From positions 1 through 31,447 of the forward strand of contig RYWJ01000008.1 of NCBI GenBank assembly GCA_003979185.1: DNA of 31,447 bases, read 5' to 3'. Numbering within the stretch: the first letter of the stretch is position 1; every line of letters starts with the position of its first letter. The position numbers were made by a program, and so were the translations under genes. Shown here piece after piece: positions 17,057-23,886 of the stretch. The notes under the pieces were generated by a model. That model was given only the letters and a program-made list of their open reading frames with translations. It was not told where the DNA came from and did no database searches. The stretch comes from Candidatus Saccharimonadota bacterium. Its GTDB lineage: Bacteria; Patescibacteriota; Saccharimonadia; Saccharimonadales; Saccharimonadaceae.

Positions 17057-17848
17057 ATGTATCAAGCCCCAATCATTAAGAAAAAAGTGTTAGCTTTTGA
17101 TATTGATCAGACTTTGAATGTGGCGAAGACTCCGATTCCTCCTGAAATCGCCGACGTTTTGGTAAAATGTTTGAATTATTTTGAAATTTGCCCGATTTCT
17201 GGACAAAAATTCGAGCAGTTTTTGATTCAGATTGTCGATAAGCTAAAGGAGGCTGGTGCCACGGAAGAGCAGCTGACGCATCTGCACTTATTTGCGGCTC
17301 AGGGGACGCAATATTATCGTTACGGTACCGATCGACATGACTGGGAGCAGGTTTACAATTACCCACTCAAAGAGGAAGACGTTGTAAAAATCACAACAGA
17401 ATTGGAAAAAGCCGCTCGTGCCTTAGGCTATTGGGAAGAGGATAAACTGAAGCCAGGGGACGAGATCATAGAGAACCGCTTATCGCAAGTGACTTTCTCA
17501 GCTTTGGGCCAAGCCGCGGGTACGGAAGAGAAATACGCTTGGGATCCAGACATGAAGAAGCGTGAACAAATCGTCGAAAAATGCAAGGCGGAATTACCAG
17601 ATTTTTTGTACGAGATCGGCGGTACTACTTCGATCAACGTAGCAGCTCCAGGTATGAACAAGGAGTTTGGTATGACACATTTGCTGGAAGAACTGCAAGT
17701 TGCTAAAGATGAAGTGCTGTACTTTGGTGATATGACACAGCCAGGTGGCAATGATTACCCGGTGGTGCAGATGGGCTTTGACGTTATTACGGTGCGCTCG
17801 CACGAAGATACGCTGTATGCCTTGAGGGGCATCTTGGGGATTCTGTAA
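17057..17848 (+). CDS. Phosphomannomutase-like HAD-IIB enzyme (eukaryotic PMM2 type)
   Basis: The 263-aa product has the HAD nucleophile motif AFDIDQTL (Asp15, Asp17). It also carries blocks typical of the eukaryotic PMM group: PISGQKFEQF, IIENRLSQVTFSALGQ (about 137-152, matching the substrate-binding N-R and S-x-x-G pattern), EIGGTTSINVAAPGMNK and LYFGDMTQPGGNDYPV (Asp225, Asp233). PMM interconverts mannose-6-P and mannose-1-P for GDP-mannose and glycan synthesis; some members act on glucose phosphates or only as phosphatases. It precedes tpiA but has a separate promoter. Unlike most bacterial phosphomannomutases (alpha-phosphohexomutase fold), this is the HAD type. Confidence 0.82.
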   Translation: MYQAPIIKKKVLAFDIDQTLNVAKTPIPPEIADVLVKCLNYFEICPISGQKFEQFLIQIVDKLKEAGATEEQLTHLHLFAAQGTQYYRYGTDRHDWEQVYNYPLKEEDVVKITTELEKAARALGYWEEDKLKPGDEIIENRLSQVTFSALGQAAGTEEKYAWDPDMKKREQIVEKCKAELPDFLYEIGGTTSINVAAPGMNKEFGMTHLLEELQVAKDEVLYFGDMTQPGGNDYPVVQMGFDVITVRSHEDTLYALRGILGIL

Positions 17849-17917
17849 ATCTTGTCAGTAATAGCGATTAGGCATGAGCGAGTTTTGTATTTTTAATGCA
17901 CTAGCTAAATTAAAATT

Positions 17918-17928
17918 TATGCTATAAT
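17918..17928 (+). promoter_or_regulatory. Extended -10 promoter of tpiA, leaderless
   Basis: TATGC then TATAAT (17923-17928), 6 nt before the ATG at 17935; no -35 and no Shine-Dalgarno. Confidence 0.75.
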
Positions 17929-17934
17929 TGTAGT

Positions 17935-18705
17935 ATGAAATCATTTATCGTGGGCAATTGGAAGATGAATTTTTCCGTTGGTGAATCTTCCGTATATCTT
18001 CATAAGCTTTCGCAGCGAATACGGGCATATCGCGATATTGAGGTAGTCGTGGCTCCGTCATTTTTGGCACTACAGCCATTGTCTTTGCAGATTGACCGCA
18101 AAAAAATGCGTCTAGCAGCTCAGACTGCAAATGCGCGTGATTTCGGACCATATACGGGGGAAGTTTCTTGTACGCAACTCAGGGGAATTGTGGATTATTG
18201 TTTGGTAGGGCATTCGGATCGCCGCTATTTGTTCCATGAGAGTGATAAGGAGATCCGTGCGACGGTGGCAGCAGCTATTCGCAACCAAATTCGACCGATT
18301 CTATGCCTAGGTGAAACTGCTACAGAAAAGACTTTTGGCGAAACTCACGATGTTTTGCGAGATCAGCTTCTGGGGGGGTTGTCAGAGGTGTCGCAAGAAG
18401 ATTTGGATAAGGTTGTCTTGGCTTATGACCCAGTCTGGGCGATTAGTACGACGACCGATGCTCACTTGGCCTCTCCAGATGAAGTAGGCGAGAATGTGAA
18501 GTTCTTGCGTCAAGTTTTGGCTGATACTTATGGTAAAGATATTGCCGAAAAGATGTCTATTTTGTATGGCGGTAGCGTTAACCCATCGAATGCCGGGGCT
18601 TATTTAACGATCCCTGGAGTGAATGGTTTGATCATGAGTAATGCTAGTTTGGTCGCGGATCAGTTTGTAGAAATTGTCGAAATTGCCAAAAGGGTGCAAT
18701 CATAA
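17935..18705 (+). CDS. tpiA: Triosephosphate isomerase homologue with altered active-site residues
   Basis: The 256-aa protein has the TIM-barrel family layout: VGNWKMN (Lys10), LVGHSDRR (His93), AYDPVWAIST and LYGGSVNPSNA near the end. TIM interconverts dihydroxyacetone-P and glyceraldehyde-3-P. Several near-invariant positions differ. The catalytic Glu of AYEPVWAIGTG is Asp165 here, and the loop-6 GTG reads STT. The Glu of GHSERR is Asp95. The phosphate-binding GG of VGGASL is Ser235-Asn236 (IMSNASL). From mutant studies of the family, Glu to Asp at the catalytic base greatly lowers activity, so this may be a slow isomerase, have compensating changes, or serve another role. It is translationally adjacent to the next gene (TAA immediately before ATG). 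Confidence 0.88.
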   Translation: MKSFIVGNWKMNFSVGESSVYLHKLSQRIRAYRDIEVVVAPSFLALQPLSLQIDRKKMRLAAQTANARDFGPYTGEVSCTQLRGIVDYCLVGHSDRRYLFHESDKEIRATVAAAIRNQIRPILCLGETATEKTFGETHDVLRDQLLGGLSEVSQEDLDKVVLAYDPVWAISTTTDAHLASPDEVGENVKFLRQVLADTYGKDIAEKMSILYGGSVNPSNAGAYLTIPGVNGLIMSNASLVADQFVEIVEIAKRVQS

Positions 18706-20127
18706 ATGGATAAAAACACTGGACAGGGTATGGATCGGATGACAGTTGCAGATCATGCAGCTGGCGATGCTGTGCCTCCAGTGGCGCCAGTACGTTCGGC
18801 AAAAGATGCGATTAATGCGATGTATGCTCAGGGTGGTGACAAGAAGTTGAGCAACTATCTCGCAACTTCGGCGAAAGAGATTATTAATGCTAGCACTCGT
18901 CCTGGTGGCGATACCCGATCGGCGTCAAATCTCCACCGTGGCTCGATCCCGCGCAAGATGGAATCGGCTCGCCCGTCGGCGTCAGGATTATTTAAGACTG
19001 CTAAAGGCGCGCCGGAAGCAGTACCAGAGAACGTGTCGGTCGCTATGGATCCATTGGCTCGCAAGACTACGTCAGTACCTAGGCCGCGTGCAACCAAAGC
19101 CCCAGTCACACCGTCTGTGGTCAAGACTTCACTTAAGCTTGGTCCGAAGAAAACTCCTGTGACAATGCGACCACAAGGACAGCCAACTCGTCGCCGTAGT
19201 ATGGACATGAAGAAGCCTAAAGGTGCTACGGCTTTGGCGCAGCTTTTGGCGGAGCGACAGGCTGCCCCGACCACACTAACTACTCCTACCGAGGTAAGTT
19301 CTGGCGCTGAGGAGTCAGTTCGCGTCATGCAAGAGGCTGCACGTCAAGTGACCGGTCAGCCAGAACCGATCAAAGTATCGCGCCCAAAGAAACGCACGAC
19401 CAAGGGCTTGATGCAAGATGTTGTACGTCCAGTAAAAAAAGTTATGCCTACTGCGCCAGCTCCTGAAATGGCGGCTCGATCAGCATCATCACGTGCAAAA
19501 GGTCCCATCGACTCATTTAAGCGACGCTTCCGCCCAGCGCCAAAGGATTTTGTGGCCGAGCCAGAAGTGCAGGCAGAGAGCTATGCGGGCTTTGCGGCTG
19601 ATGATATGAATCCTCCTATGGACCCGCCGAAACCACCAGTCGAGATCTACGGTATGATGGATGAGGAACCAACTGGCAAACCAGCCAAACTTGGGGTGGT
19701 AGAAGATTACCATCCGCAGGGCGATGTGGCAGGATCGGGGCTTAATGAAAACAAAGTTGCACAGGGAAGTGGCAAAGCTTCACCGGACAACAATAAATAT
19801 GCTTTGGGCGGTCAGTCTCCGTTTTTCTTGAAGTCGGTACGCGTAGAGAAGCGACCATTATCGGACGGTCCAGCGAAAACTAAGGGGGATGTGGAGGGCA
19901 CGTTATATGAACGTCCAAGCACCGAACCAATTGCTGGGAAGAATATCTACGAGAAAAGGCCGAGCAAAAAACAAAGTTTACCGACCAAACCAACGGTCAT
20001 TATACCGGCTAGTCGTCGTTCTAAAGCGCCTTTGATCTTGTTGCTGTTAATTACGGTCATATTAGGTGCAGCGGTTGGAGCTTTTGTCTATCTTTTCTTC
20101 TTCTCTACCTCTGGGATGTCGGTGTAG
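18706..20127 (+). CDS. Basic, low-complexity tail-anchored membrane protein of unknown function
   Basis: The 473-aa protein is not recognised. It is rich in Pro, Lys, Arg, Ala and Thr with no evident globular domain, so most of it is probably disordered and positively charged. Near the end there is a single hydrophobic segment (about 444-467, APLILLLLITVILGAAVGAF) and a short outer tail, suggesting a tail-anchored protein with a long cytoplasmic region. Its ATG follows the tpiA TAA directly and no separate promoter or ribosome site is seen, so translation is probably coupled to tpiA. No clear terminator is visible after it. Confidence 0.8.
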   Translation: MDKNTGQGMDRMTVADHAAGDAVPPVAPVRSAKDAINAMYAQGGDKKLSNYLATSAKEIINASTRPGGDTRSASNLHRGSIPRKMESARPSASGLFKTAKGAPEAVPENVSVAMDPLARKTTSVPRPRATKAPVTPSVVKTSLKLGPKKTPVTMRPQGQPTRRRSMDMKKPKGATALAQLLAERQAAPTTLTTPTEVSSGAEESVRVMQEAARQVTGQPEPIKVSRPKKRTTKGLMQDVVRPVKKVMPTAPAPEMAARSASSRAKGPIDSFKRRFRPAPKDFVAEPEVQAESYAGFAADDMNPPMDPPKPPVEIYGMMDEEPTGKPAKLGVVEDYHPQGDVAGSGLNENKVAQGSGKASPDNNKYALGGQSPFFLKSVRVEKRPLSDGPAKTKGDVEGTLYERPSTEPIAGKNIYEKRPSKKQSLPTKPTVIIPASRRSKAPLILLLLITVILGAAVGAFVYLFFFSTSGMSV

Positions 20128-20214
20128 AATAGGGGATTATTGAGTCCTGCTACCGTGAGGAGATGAGTTGAGCGTTCTGACGTGTCAGCAGAAGGAGATT
20201 ATTGGATATAACCA

Positions 20215-20270
20215 TTGACTTTTTGAGCAAAGTGTGCTATAATGAAAGTATAGGTATTATATAATACCTA
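20215..20270 (+). promoter_or_regulatory. Shared-type promoter with a 20-bp perfect palindrome at the transcription start
   Basis: TTGACT (20215-20220), 17-nt spacer ending GTGTGC, TATAAT (20238-20243). The predicted start near 20250 abuts TAGGTATTATATAATACCTA (20251-20270), a perfect palindrome that could be an operator in DNA or an 8-bp hairpin with a 4-nt loop at the mRNA 5' end. The rest of the roughly 200-nt leader holds another stem, GCGCAGA (20323-20329) / TCTGCGC (20347-20353). Confidence 0.85.
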
Positions 20271-20468
20271 GGTAATTTTCAATAACCTTTCTCAGTAAGG
20301 TGGGCTAGGCTGGTTTTTGGTGGCGCAGAGTGCAGGGGTGGTTCTTTCTGCGCTGCTAAAAAACAGCAAAAAAATAAAAAAGCCCCGCTAACTGAGCAAA
20401 GGATTCGACTTTAGCCGAGAAGAATTCTGGGAACGAACGCACCTTGTGCGAGTAGGGAAAGGCAACAC

Positions 20469-21134
20469 ATGGCTATGGAGTATCTTTACATGGATCAGGG
20501 AGCCGAACATCTGGAGGTCTTGCAAAATTTCAGAGGTCTGCAGTGGTACTACGATGGTGGTGATGTTTTGGAAATTCTTGATGAGCATGGTGATCAGAAA
20601 GCGTTCTTCTATGTCCAGCCGTGTACTTGCTACCTGCTGCAGCGCCGTAATCAGTCTGCTTTGCAGGTACATGAGGTGACACCGCCTCGCTTTTGCGTGG
20701 ATGTGTTGGCCTGGATGTTTGGTTTTGGACGGAAGCAGCGCTGCGACGACTATAATAGCTTCGTTCAGGCTTGCAACGAGTACCAAGCCACACACCCAGA
20801 TCTGCGGTTCATTGAGAACGGGATTGAACAGTACGGGATGTGCTTCAGGTACGCTTTTGCACTGCGGGATGATCGCGCATATCCGGTAGCTTATTACTAC
20901 AGATTGCCCGGTGATACTAATTGGGCTTTTTTTGGTAAGGAACTGGAATATGAGATCGTTGCCAATATGCACCGCGCTTTGGGGAAGTTTAAGTACCCCC
21001 TACAGTACATGATTCACCTTTTTAGGTGCGTTACGATGTCATACCCAGTAGAAACTCGAGAGTTCTTTCGGGATACGCTAGGACACCGCACTGAGAAAGT
21101 GCATTATGCGAGTGATCCTGAGGGTGGGTTCTAA
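20469..21134 (+). CDS. Orphan protein of unknown function
   Basis: The protein is 221 aa with AGGGAAAGG about 6 nt before the ATG. It is not recognised. It is soluble by sequence, rich in aromatic residues (LQWYYDGGD, YPVAYYYRLPGDTNWAFFG), with several Cys (CTCYLLQ, CVDVLAW, CDDYNSF, MCFRY). Its shared-type promoter with 5' hairpin links it to the other orphans. The YAFALRDDRAYPVAYYY stretch faintly recalls the aromatic core of the 8426 protein, but I would not claim homology. It ends in a strong terminator. Confidence 0.75.
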   Translation: MAMEYLYMDQGAEHLEVLQNFRGLQWYYDGGDVLEILDEHGDQKAFFYVQPCTCYLLQRRNQSALQVHEVTPPRFCVDVLAWMFGFGRKQRCDDYNSFVQACNEYQATHPDLRFIENGIEQYGMCFRYAFALRDDRAYPVAYYYRLPGDTNWAFFGKELEYEIVANMHRALGKFKYPLQYMIHLFRCVTMSYPVETREFFRDTLGHRTEKVHYASDPEGGF

Positions 21135-21145
21135 GAGGCGAGTCG

Positions 21146-21174
21146 AAAAGCCCCTGGTTGGTCGGGGGCTTTTT
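21146..21174 (+). terminator. Terminator of the orphan gene at 20469
   Basis: AAAAGCCCC (21146-21154) pairs with GGGGCTTTT (21165-21173), followed by T and C; classic A-stem-T form. Confidence 0.88.
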
Positions 21175-21183
21175 CATGGCACT

Positions 21184-21208
21184 ACAAACCTCCGGCATTA
21201 ACCGGAGG
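21184..21208 (-). terminator. Terminator downstream of tRNA-Gly
   Basis: CCTCCGG (21189-21195) and CCGGAGG (21202-21208) form a 7-bp stem; on the minus strand it is followed by TTTG. It lies about 20 nt after the tRNA 3' end. Confidence 0.65.
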
Positions 21209-21229
21209 GTATTAATCATTGCTTGGTGC

Positions 21230-21304
21230 TGGTGCGAGTGGAGGTAGTCGAAACCTCATCTCAAGTTTGGAAAACTTGCATACTAACCGCTGTACTACAC
21301 TCGC
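21230..21304 (-). tRNA. tRNA-Gly(UCC)
   Basis: On the minus strand the acceptor GCGAGTG pairs with CACTCGC. The anticodon arm is CAAGT-TTTCCAA-ACTTG with anticodon TCC, and the T arm is GAGGT-TTCGACT-ACCTC. The CCA is encoded (21230-21232). The discriminator base is A, whereas many bacterial tRNA-Gly carry U. It reads GGA and probably GGG codons. Confidence 0.9.
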
Positions 21305-21315
21305 GTGATGTATTC

Positions 21316-21326
21316 ATTATAACACA
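21316..21326 (-). promoter_or_regulatory. Extended -10 promoter of tRNA-Gly
   Basis: On the minus strand TGTGT then TATAAT (21316-21321), 11 nt upstream of the tRNA 5' end. Confidence 0.65.
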
Positions 21327-21431
21327 AAAATTGTGAAACCAGTGAAATCAGCTGATTTTCTGGATTTACTAGTGAAGATACCTTTATAAGTACCATCAAA
21401 AAAGCACCTTCTGGCGCTGTTTTGAACGATA

Positions 21432-21509
21432 TGGGGTGGGATACTGGGATCGAACCAGCGACCTTCTGGACCACAATCAGACGCTCTAACCATCTGAGCT
21501 AATCCCACC
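21432..21509 (-). tRNA. tRNA-His(GUG)
   Basis: On the minus strand the acceptor GTGGGAT pairs with ATCCCAC and the anticodon loop TTGTGGT gives anticodon GTG. C73 and an encoded CCA (21432-21434) are present, and a G at 21509 supplies the G-1 that pairs with C73, the identity signature of tRNA-His. The T arm contains GGTTCGATCC. Confidence 0.95.
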
Positions 21510-21521
21510 AGATGTGACCTA

Positions 21522-21530
21522 ATTATATCA
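21522..21530 (-). promoter_or_regulatory. Extended -10 promoter of tRNA-His
   Basis: On the minus strand TGA then TATAAT (21522-21527), 12 nt upstream of the mature 5' end. Confidence 0.6.
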
Positions 21531-21642
21531 CCTTTAGATAAGAAAGGGAAGTAGGATTTTCTCAAAGTATGCTCACCGTCCAGAAATTATCCTGGATAGT
21601 CTATTTGTAGAGCAAGCCGACTTTTCCAAGGCGTAAAAAGCA

Positions 21643-21706
21643 TTGACATAATAGAACATCTGTGATACAATAGAAAGAGGAACCCGTGTCAGGATACTGG
21701 TGTGGG
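21643..21706 (+). promoter_or_regulatory. Shared-type promoter with 5' hairpin (two-TM protein gene)
   Basis: TTGACA (21643-21648), 17-nt spacer ending CTGTGA, TACAAT (21666-21671). The predicted start is near 21678. CCCGTGTCAG (21683-21692), GATA loop, CTGGTGTGGG (21697-21706) form a 10-bp RNA stem using four G-U pairs; those wobbles mean the stem exists in RNA but not as a DNA inverted repeat. Confidence 0.82.
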
Positions 21707-21734
21707 GACTGTACTTTATGAGGGAGGGTGTTTG

Positions 21735-22184
21735 ATGACATCACATTTGCACATCGTCCGGCCAAAGACAAAGGCGGACGAGGCGGCTCGTTTACGGAGC
21801 CGTAGCGAAGCTAAGGTGGAACGCGGATTGCGGCGCTATGCGAGAGCATATTACTTTCGCGAGAGTTTGCGCACGAAATTTCCTTGGCCCCTGCTGTTTG
21901 TTTTGTTGATTGGTACGATTATGTCGCTGTCGCTTTGCGTGTTTGCAGGCGATATCAGAACAGCGGTAGGGTTGCTGTATGGCTTCCCGAAAATTGCCGC
22001 TCTGGTCAGCATTATGACAGTGATAATTTCAGGGATCGCGGGTGTGCTCTGGCTACTGTCGACGTGGTTCAAAGCCTGTACCTTTGCGTCCGAGGCAATT
22101 TTGGGCGCAAAGTGCTGCCAAGACATTGTCGAGTACTACGAGTTCGATGTACTGGGTAATGGTCCGTTTTGCCGCTGGCATTAA
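21735..22184 (+). CDS. Small membrane protein with two transmembrane helices, unknown function
   Basis: The protein is 149 aa from the ATG at 21735, chosen because AGGGAGGGTG lies 4-5 nt upstream; a GTG further up has no site. It has a basic N-terminus (KTKADEAARLRSRSEAKVERGLRRYARAYY-type charge pattern), two hydrophobic helices (about 51-71 and 83-106) and a Cys-containing C-terminal tail (AKCCQDIVEYYEF). No family is recognised. The basic N-terminus suggests both ends are cytoplasmic. It belongs to the shared-promoter set and ends at a clear terminator. Confidence 0.75.
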   Translation: MTSHLHIVRPKTKADEAARLRSRSEAKVERGLRRYARAYYFRESLRTKFPWPLLFVLLIGTIMSLSLCVFAGDIRTAVGLLYGFPKIAALVSIMTVIISGIAGVLWLLSTWFKACTFASEAILGAKCCQDIVEYYEFDVLGNGPFCRWH

Positions 22185-22203
22185 TCAGTGATCAAGCCCT
22201 TCA

Positions 22204-22229
22204 GACCACCTCAAAAGAGGTGGTCTTTT
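22204..22229 (+). terminator. Terminator of the two-TM protein gene
   Basis: GACCACCTC (22204-22212), AAAA, GAGGTGGTC (22217-22225), then four Ts. Confidence 0.93.
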
Positions 22230-22365
22230 CATATCTAAGATCCTTGAAAGATCTGACTTTATTTACGTATGGCGAAGTTTGCTGTGTATTATCAGATCAG
22301 GAGTACTTTCGCATAAGAAAATTGGTGTGTGCAGAGGAGGGAATTTTCTAAATTATAAAATGGTA

Positions 22366-22425
22366 TTGACAATTTTGCATATCTGTGCTACACTGAGAGA
22401 GTGAAGTAGTGGCAATACAGTCACT
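22366..22425 (+). promoter_or_regulatory. Shared-type promoter with 5' hairpin (acidic/basic orphan gene)
   Basis: TTGACA (22366-22371), 17-nt spacer ending CTGTGC, TACACT (22389-22394). At the predicted start, AGTGA (22400-22404) can pair with TCACT (22421-22425); an alternative is TAGTG with CACTA. A GGAGGT ribosome site follows before the ATG at 22455. Confidence 0.78.
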
Positions 22426-22454
22426 AAATCAAGTAGCTTAGGAGGTAATTACAA

Positions 22455-23249
22455 ATGGGAATCATGAACTTCATTCTGGGTACGCAGCTGGATGATCAGC
22501 CGGCTAAGCCGCGGCGCCGCTCCGATAAGGACGCGTTCCGGGACCCCGCTGACGCTAAGAAGTCCAGCAAGCACAAACCTGCGAGCGGTAACGCCATTGC
22601 GACGCCGCAGTATGCGGAGCACTTCCCCATCCCGACTGATATCCAGCTCTTTTACGTCTCTGATAATTTTCGTGCTACGCCTTATCAGTACTTTCTCCAC
22701 CTGATTGACAGAGAGGATTCGGAGAAGGAGGCGTTGAGGGAGATTGAGGCGCGGAAGAACTGCGGAATTATCAAGGAGGTCTACTACTATGTGGACGCTG
22801 CAGGCAGTCGGCTGCGGCCGGTATCGGACGAGCTGCAGGAAACTCTCCTGAAGGACCGAGCCAGGTTGCAGAAAGAGTATGAGGAGGCCAAGGCCGAAGA
22901 CGATCGCAAGAAGCGGCAAAATAAGGCGCAGTCTGCCGAGCAGGGTGGAGCTGGTGGTCTGACCACTGACGCAGTGGCTGAGCTTGCGGAGCGCTTTGCC
23001 AAGAAGATGGGCGCGACTGACGACGAAGCTCTGTGGGCCGCAGCGGTCGCTATTGATGCGGCGCTGGCTGGCCCTATTGGAGCCACGGGTATCCAGAAGG
23101 CGGTCAAGGACGCACTCACGCGAATCAGGAATGCCCCGCCTGACGAGGAGGGTAAGAAAGACGACGACGCCGATGGTGGCGCGCCGGAACCTCTGTCTGG
23201 TGGCAGTTCTGATGATGGCGGTGATCCGTTCACTGAAAACGATACCTGA
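22455..23249 (+). CDS. Charged, alanine-rich orphan protein
   Basis: The protein is 264 aa with AGGAGGTAATTACAA just before the ATG. It is not recognised. A short N-terminal MNFILGTQLDD is followed by a strongly basic stretch (KPRRRSDKD). A compact middle follows (about 55-120, IQLFYVSDNFRATPYQYFLHLI), then a long charged helix likely to form a coiled coil (LLKDRARLQKEYEEAKAEDDRKK). An Ala-rich helical part comes next (AVAELAERFAKKMGATDDEALWAAAVAIDAA), and the tail is acidic and disordered. No membrane helix is seen. Codon use looks clearly more G/C-rich than in the housekeeping genes, which may mean high expression or foreign origin. Confidence 0.75.
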   Translation: MGIMNFILGTQLDDQPAKPRRRSDKDAFRDPADAKKSSKHKPASGNAIATPQYAEHFPIPTDIQLFYVSDNFRATPYQYFLHLIDREDSEKEALREIEARKNCGIIKEVYYYVDAAGSRLRPVSDELQETLLKDRARLQKEYEEAKAEDDRKKRQNKAQSAEQGGAGGLTTDAVAELAERFAKKMGATDDEALWAAAVAIDAALAGPIGATGIQKAVKDALTRIRNAPPDEEGKKDDDADGGAPEPLSGGSSDDGGDPFTENDT

Positions 23250-23295
23250 GCATTTACCCCCAACCCGAGAGGGAATCATATTATCCTCTCATCGA

Positions 23296-23318
23296 CCGCC
23301 CCTACGGGGGCGGTTTTT
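23296..23318 (+). terminator. Terminator of the orphan gene at 22455
   Basis: CCGCCCC (23296-23302) and GGGGCGG (23307-23313), then five Ts. Confidence 0.92.
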
Positions 23319-23615
23319 CTTATCCCTAGAAAGCTATCGGATTGTTCGAGGGGTCAGTACCTCTATAATGAGATGCTTGCAGTAAGCAGTAATAAAGGAA
23401 TACAAGAGGCTCTATGAGGGCGATTTTATACCATGAACTTTTTGAAAATTCTAACATTATAAAATAAGCATAAACATTATGCGTGAGTATCGTCAAGTTT
23501 GCAGTACCTCTATACATAAGCATTTTGAAAGTTGTAAAAATGTGTCAATGTACCTCTGCTATTATTTCGTCTAATAGATAGGTTTACTTTTTAAGCTAAA
23601 ATAGTAAAATCGCTA
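23319..23615 (+). other. AT-rich spacer with local repeats and a possible small transcript
   Basis: CAGTACCTCTATA occurs exactly at 23355-23367 and 23502-23514, and GTACCTCT again at 23550-23557. The first copy contains a TATAAT (23364-23369) with TTGTTC 16 nt upstream. A hairpin, TGCTT (23374-23378) / AAGCA (23384-23388), sits at the predicted start. GCATAA-aca-TTATGC (23468-23482) is another small inverted repeat. No conventional gene is seen. Confidence 0.4.
23414..23467 (+). CDS. Possible 17-residue small ORF
   Basis: ATG at 23414 with AAGAGG about 7 nt upstream; the product is MRAILYHELFENSNIIK, then TAA. It lies behind the possible promoter at 23342-23369. It could be a leader peptide, the stub of a decayed gene, or chance. 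Confidence 0.2.
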   Translation: MRAILYHELFENSNIIK

Positions 23616-23739
23616 TTGACTTTTTTGCATTTGTGTGCTAGAATGGAAGTAGTCTGGGAAGGTTGTGGGAGCAGCCTCGCCAGAGGTCCATTTACAACCG
23701 AATCATCCCAGATACAATTGAATGATTGTATCTGTTTTT
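23616..23739 (+). promoter_or_regulatory. Shared-type promoter, nested 5' stem-loop and internal terminator (MucBP gene leader, part 1)
   Basis: TTGACT (23616-23621), 17-nt spacer ending GTGTGC, TAGAAT (23639-23644); predicted start near 23651. A nested stem follows: TCTGGGA (23653-23659) with TCCCAGA (23706-23712), GGTTGT (23661-23666) with ACAACC (23694-23699), and CCTC (23675-23678) with GAGG (23683-23686). Next comes AGATACAAT (23710-23718) / ATTGTATCT (23725-23733) plus a T-run to 23739, a terminator-like hairpin whose 5' arm shares three bases with the outer stem. This could give a small RNA of about 90 nt or an attenuated leader. Confidence 0.75.
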
Positions 23740-23788
23740 AATATATTTATGTCAAAACATTATTGTCCTAGGCATTAGCATTACCCTA

Positions 23789-23879
23789 GTACCAGTTGCT
23801 GGTACCATCCCCGCTTTATCAAGAGTAGAGGGACGGTACCCCCTCCTCTCTTGTTTTAATAAACAAATTTATTAGGAGG
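23789..23879 (+). promoter_or_regulatory. Competing hairpins and sequestered ribosome site (MucBP gene leader, part 2)
   Basis: GTACCAG (23789-23795) / CTGGTAC (23799-23805) forms one hairpin. The same region can instead pair as GGTACC plus TCCC (23801-23811) with GGGA plus GGTACC (23830-23840), so the two stems exclude each other. Downstream, CCTCCT (23842-23847) is complementary to the Shine-Dalgarno AGGAGG (23874-23879), with an inner TTGTTT/AAACAA stem (23851-23866). The ATG at 23887 lies 7 nt after the Shine-Dalgarno. Confidence 0.7.
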
Positions 23880-23886
23880 TGCAACC

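Noticed and set aside
22169..22351. 60-codon plus-strand frame running from the end of the two-TM gene across its terminator
   Set aside because: It overlaps the coding end and a strong terminator, and lacks a start signal.
22449..23279. 276-codon minus-strand frame opposite the 22455 gene
   Set aside because: The plus-strand gene has a perfect ribosome site, promoter and terminator; the minus frame has none.
8227..23475. A 15-nt exact match (AAAATAAGCATAAAC) at 8227-8241 and 23461-23475
   Set aside because: About one such match is expected by chance in an AT-rich window of this size, and its position relative to promoters differs between the two sites.
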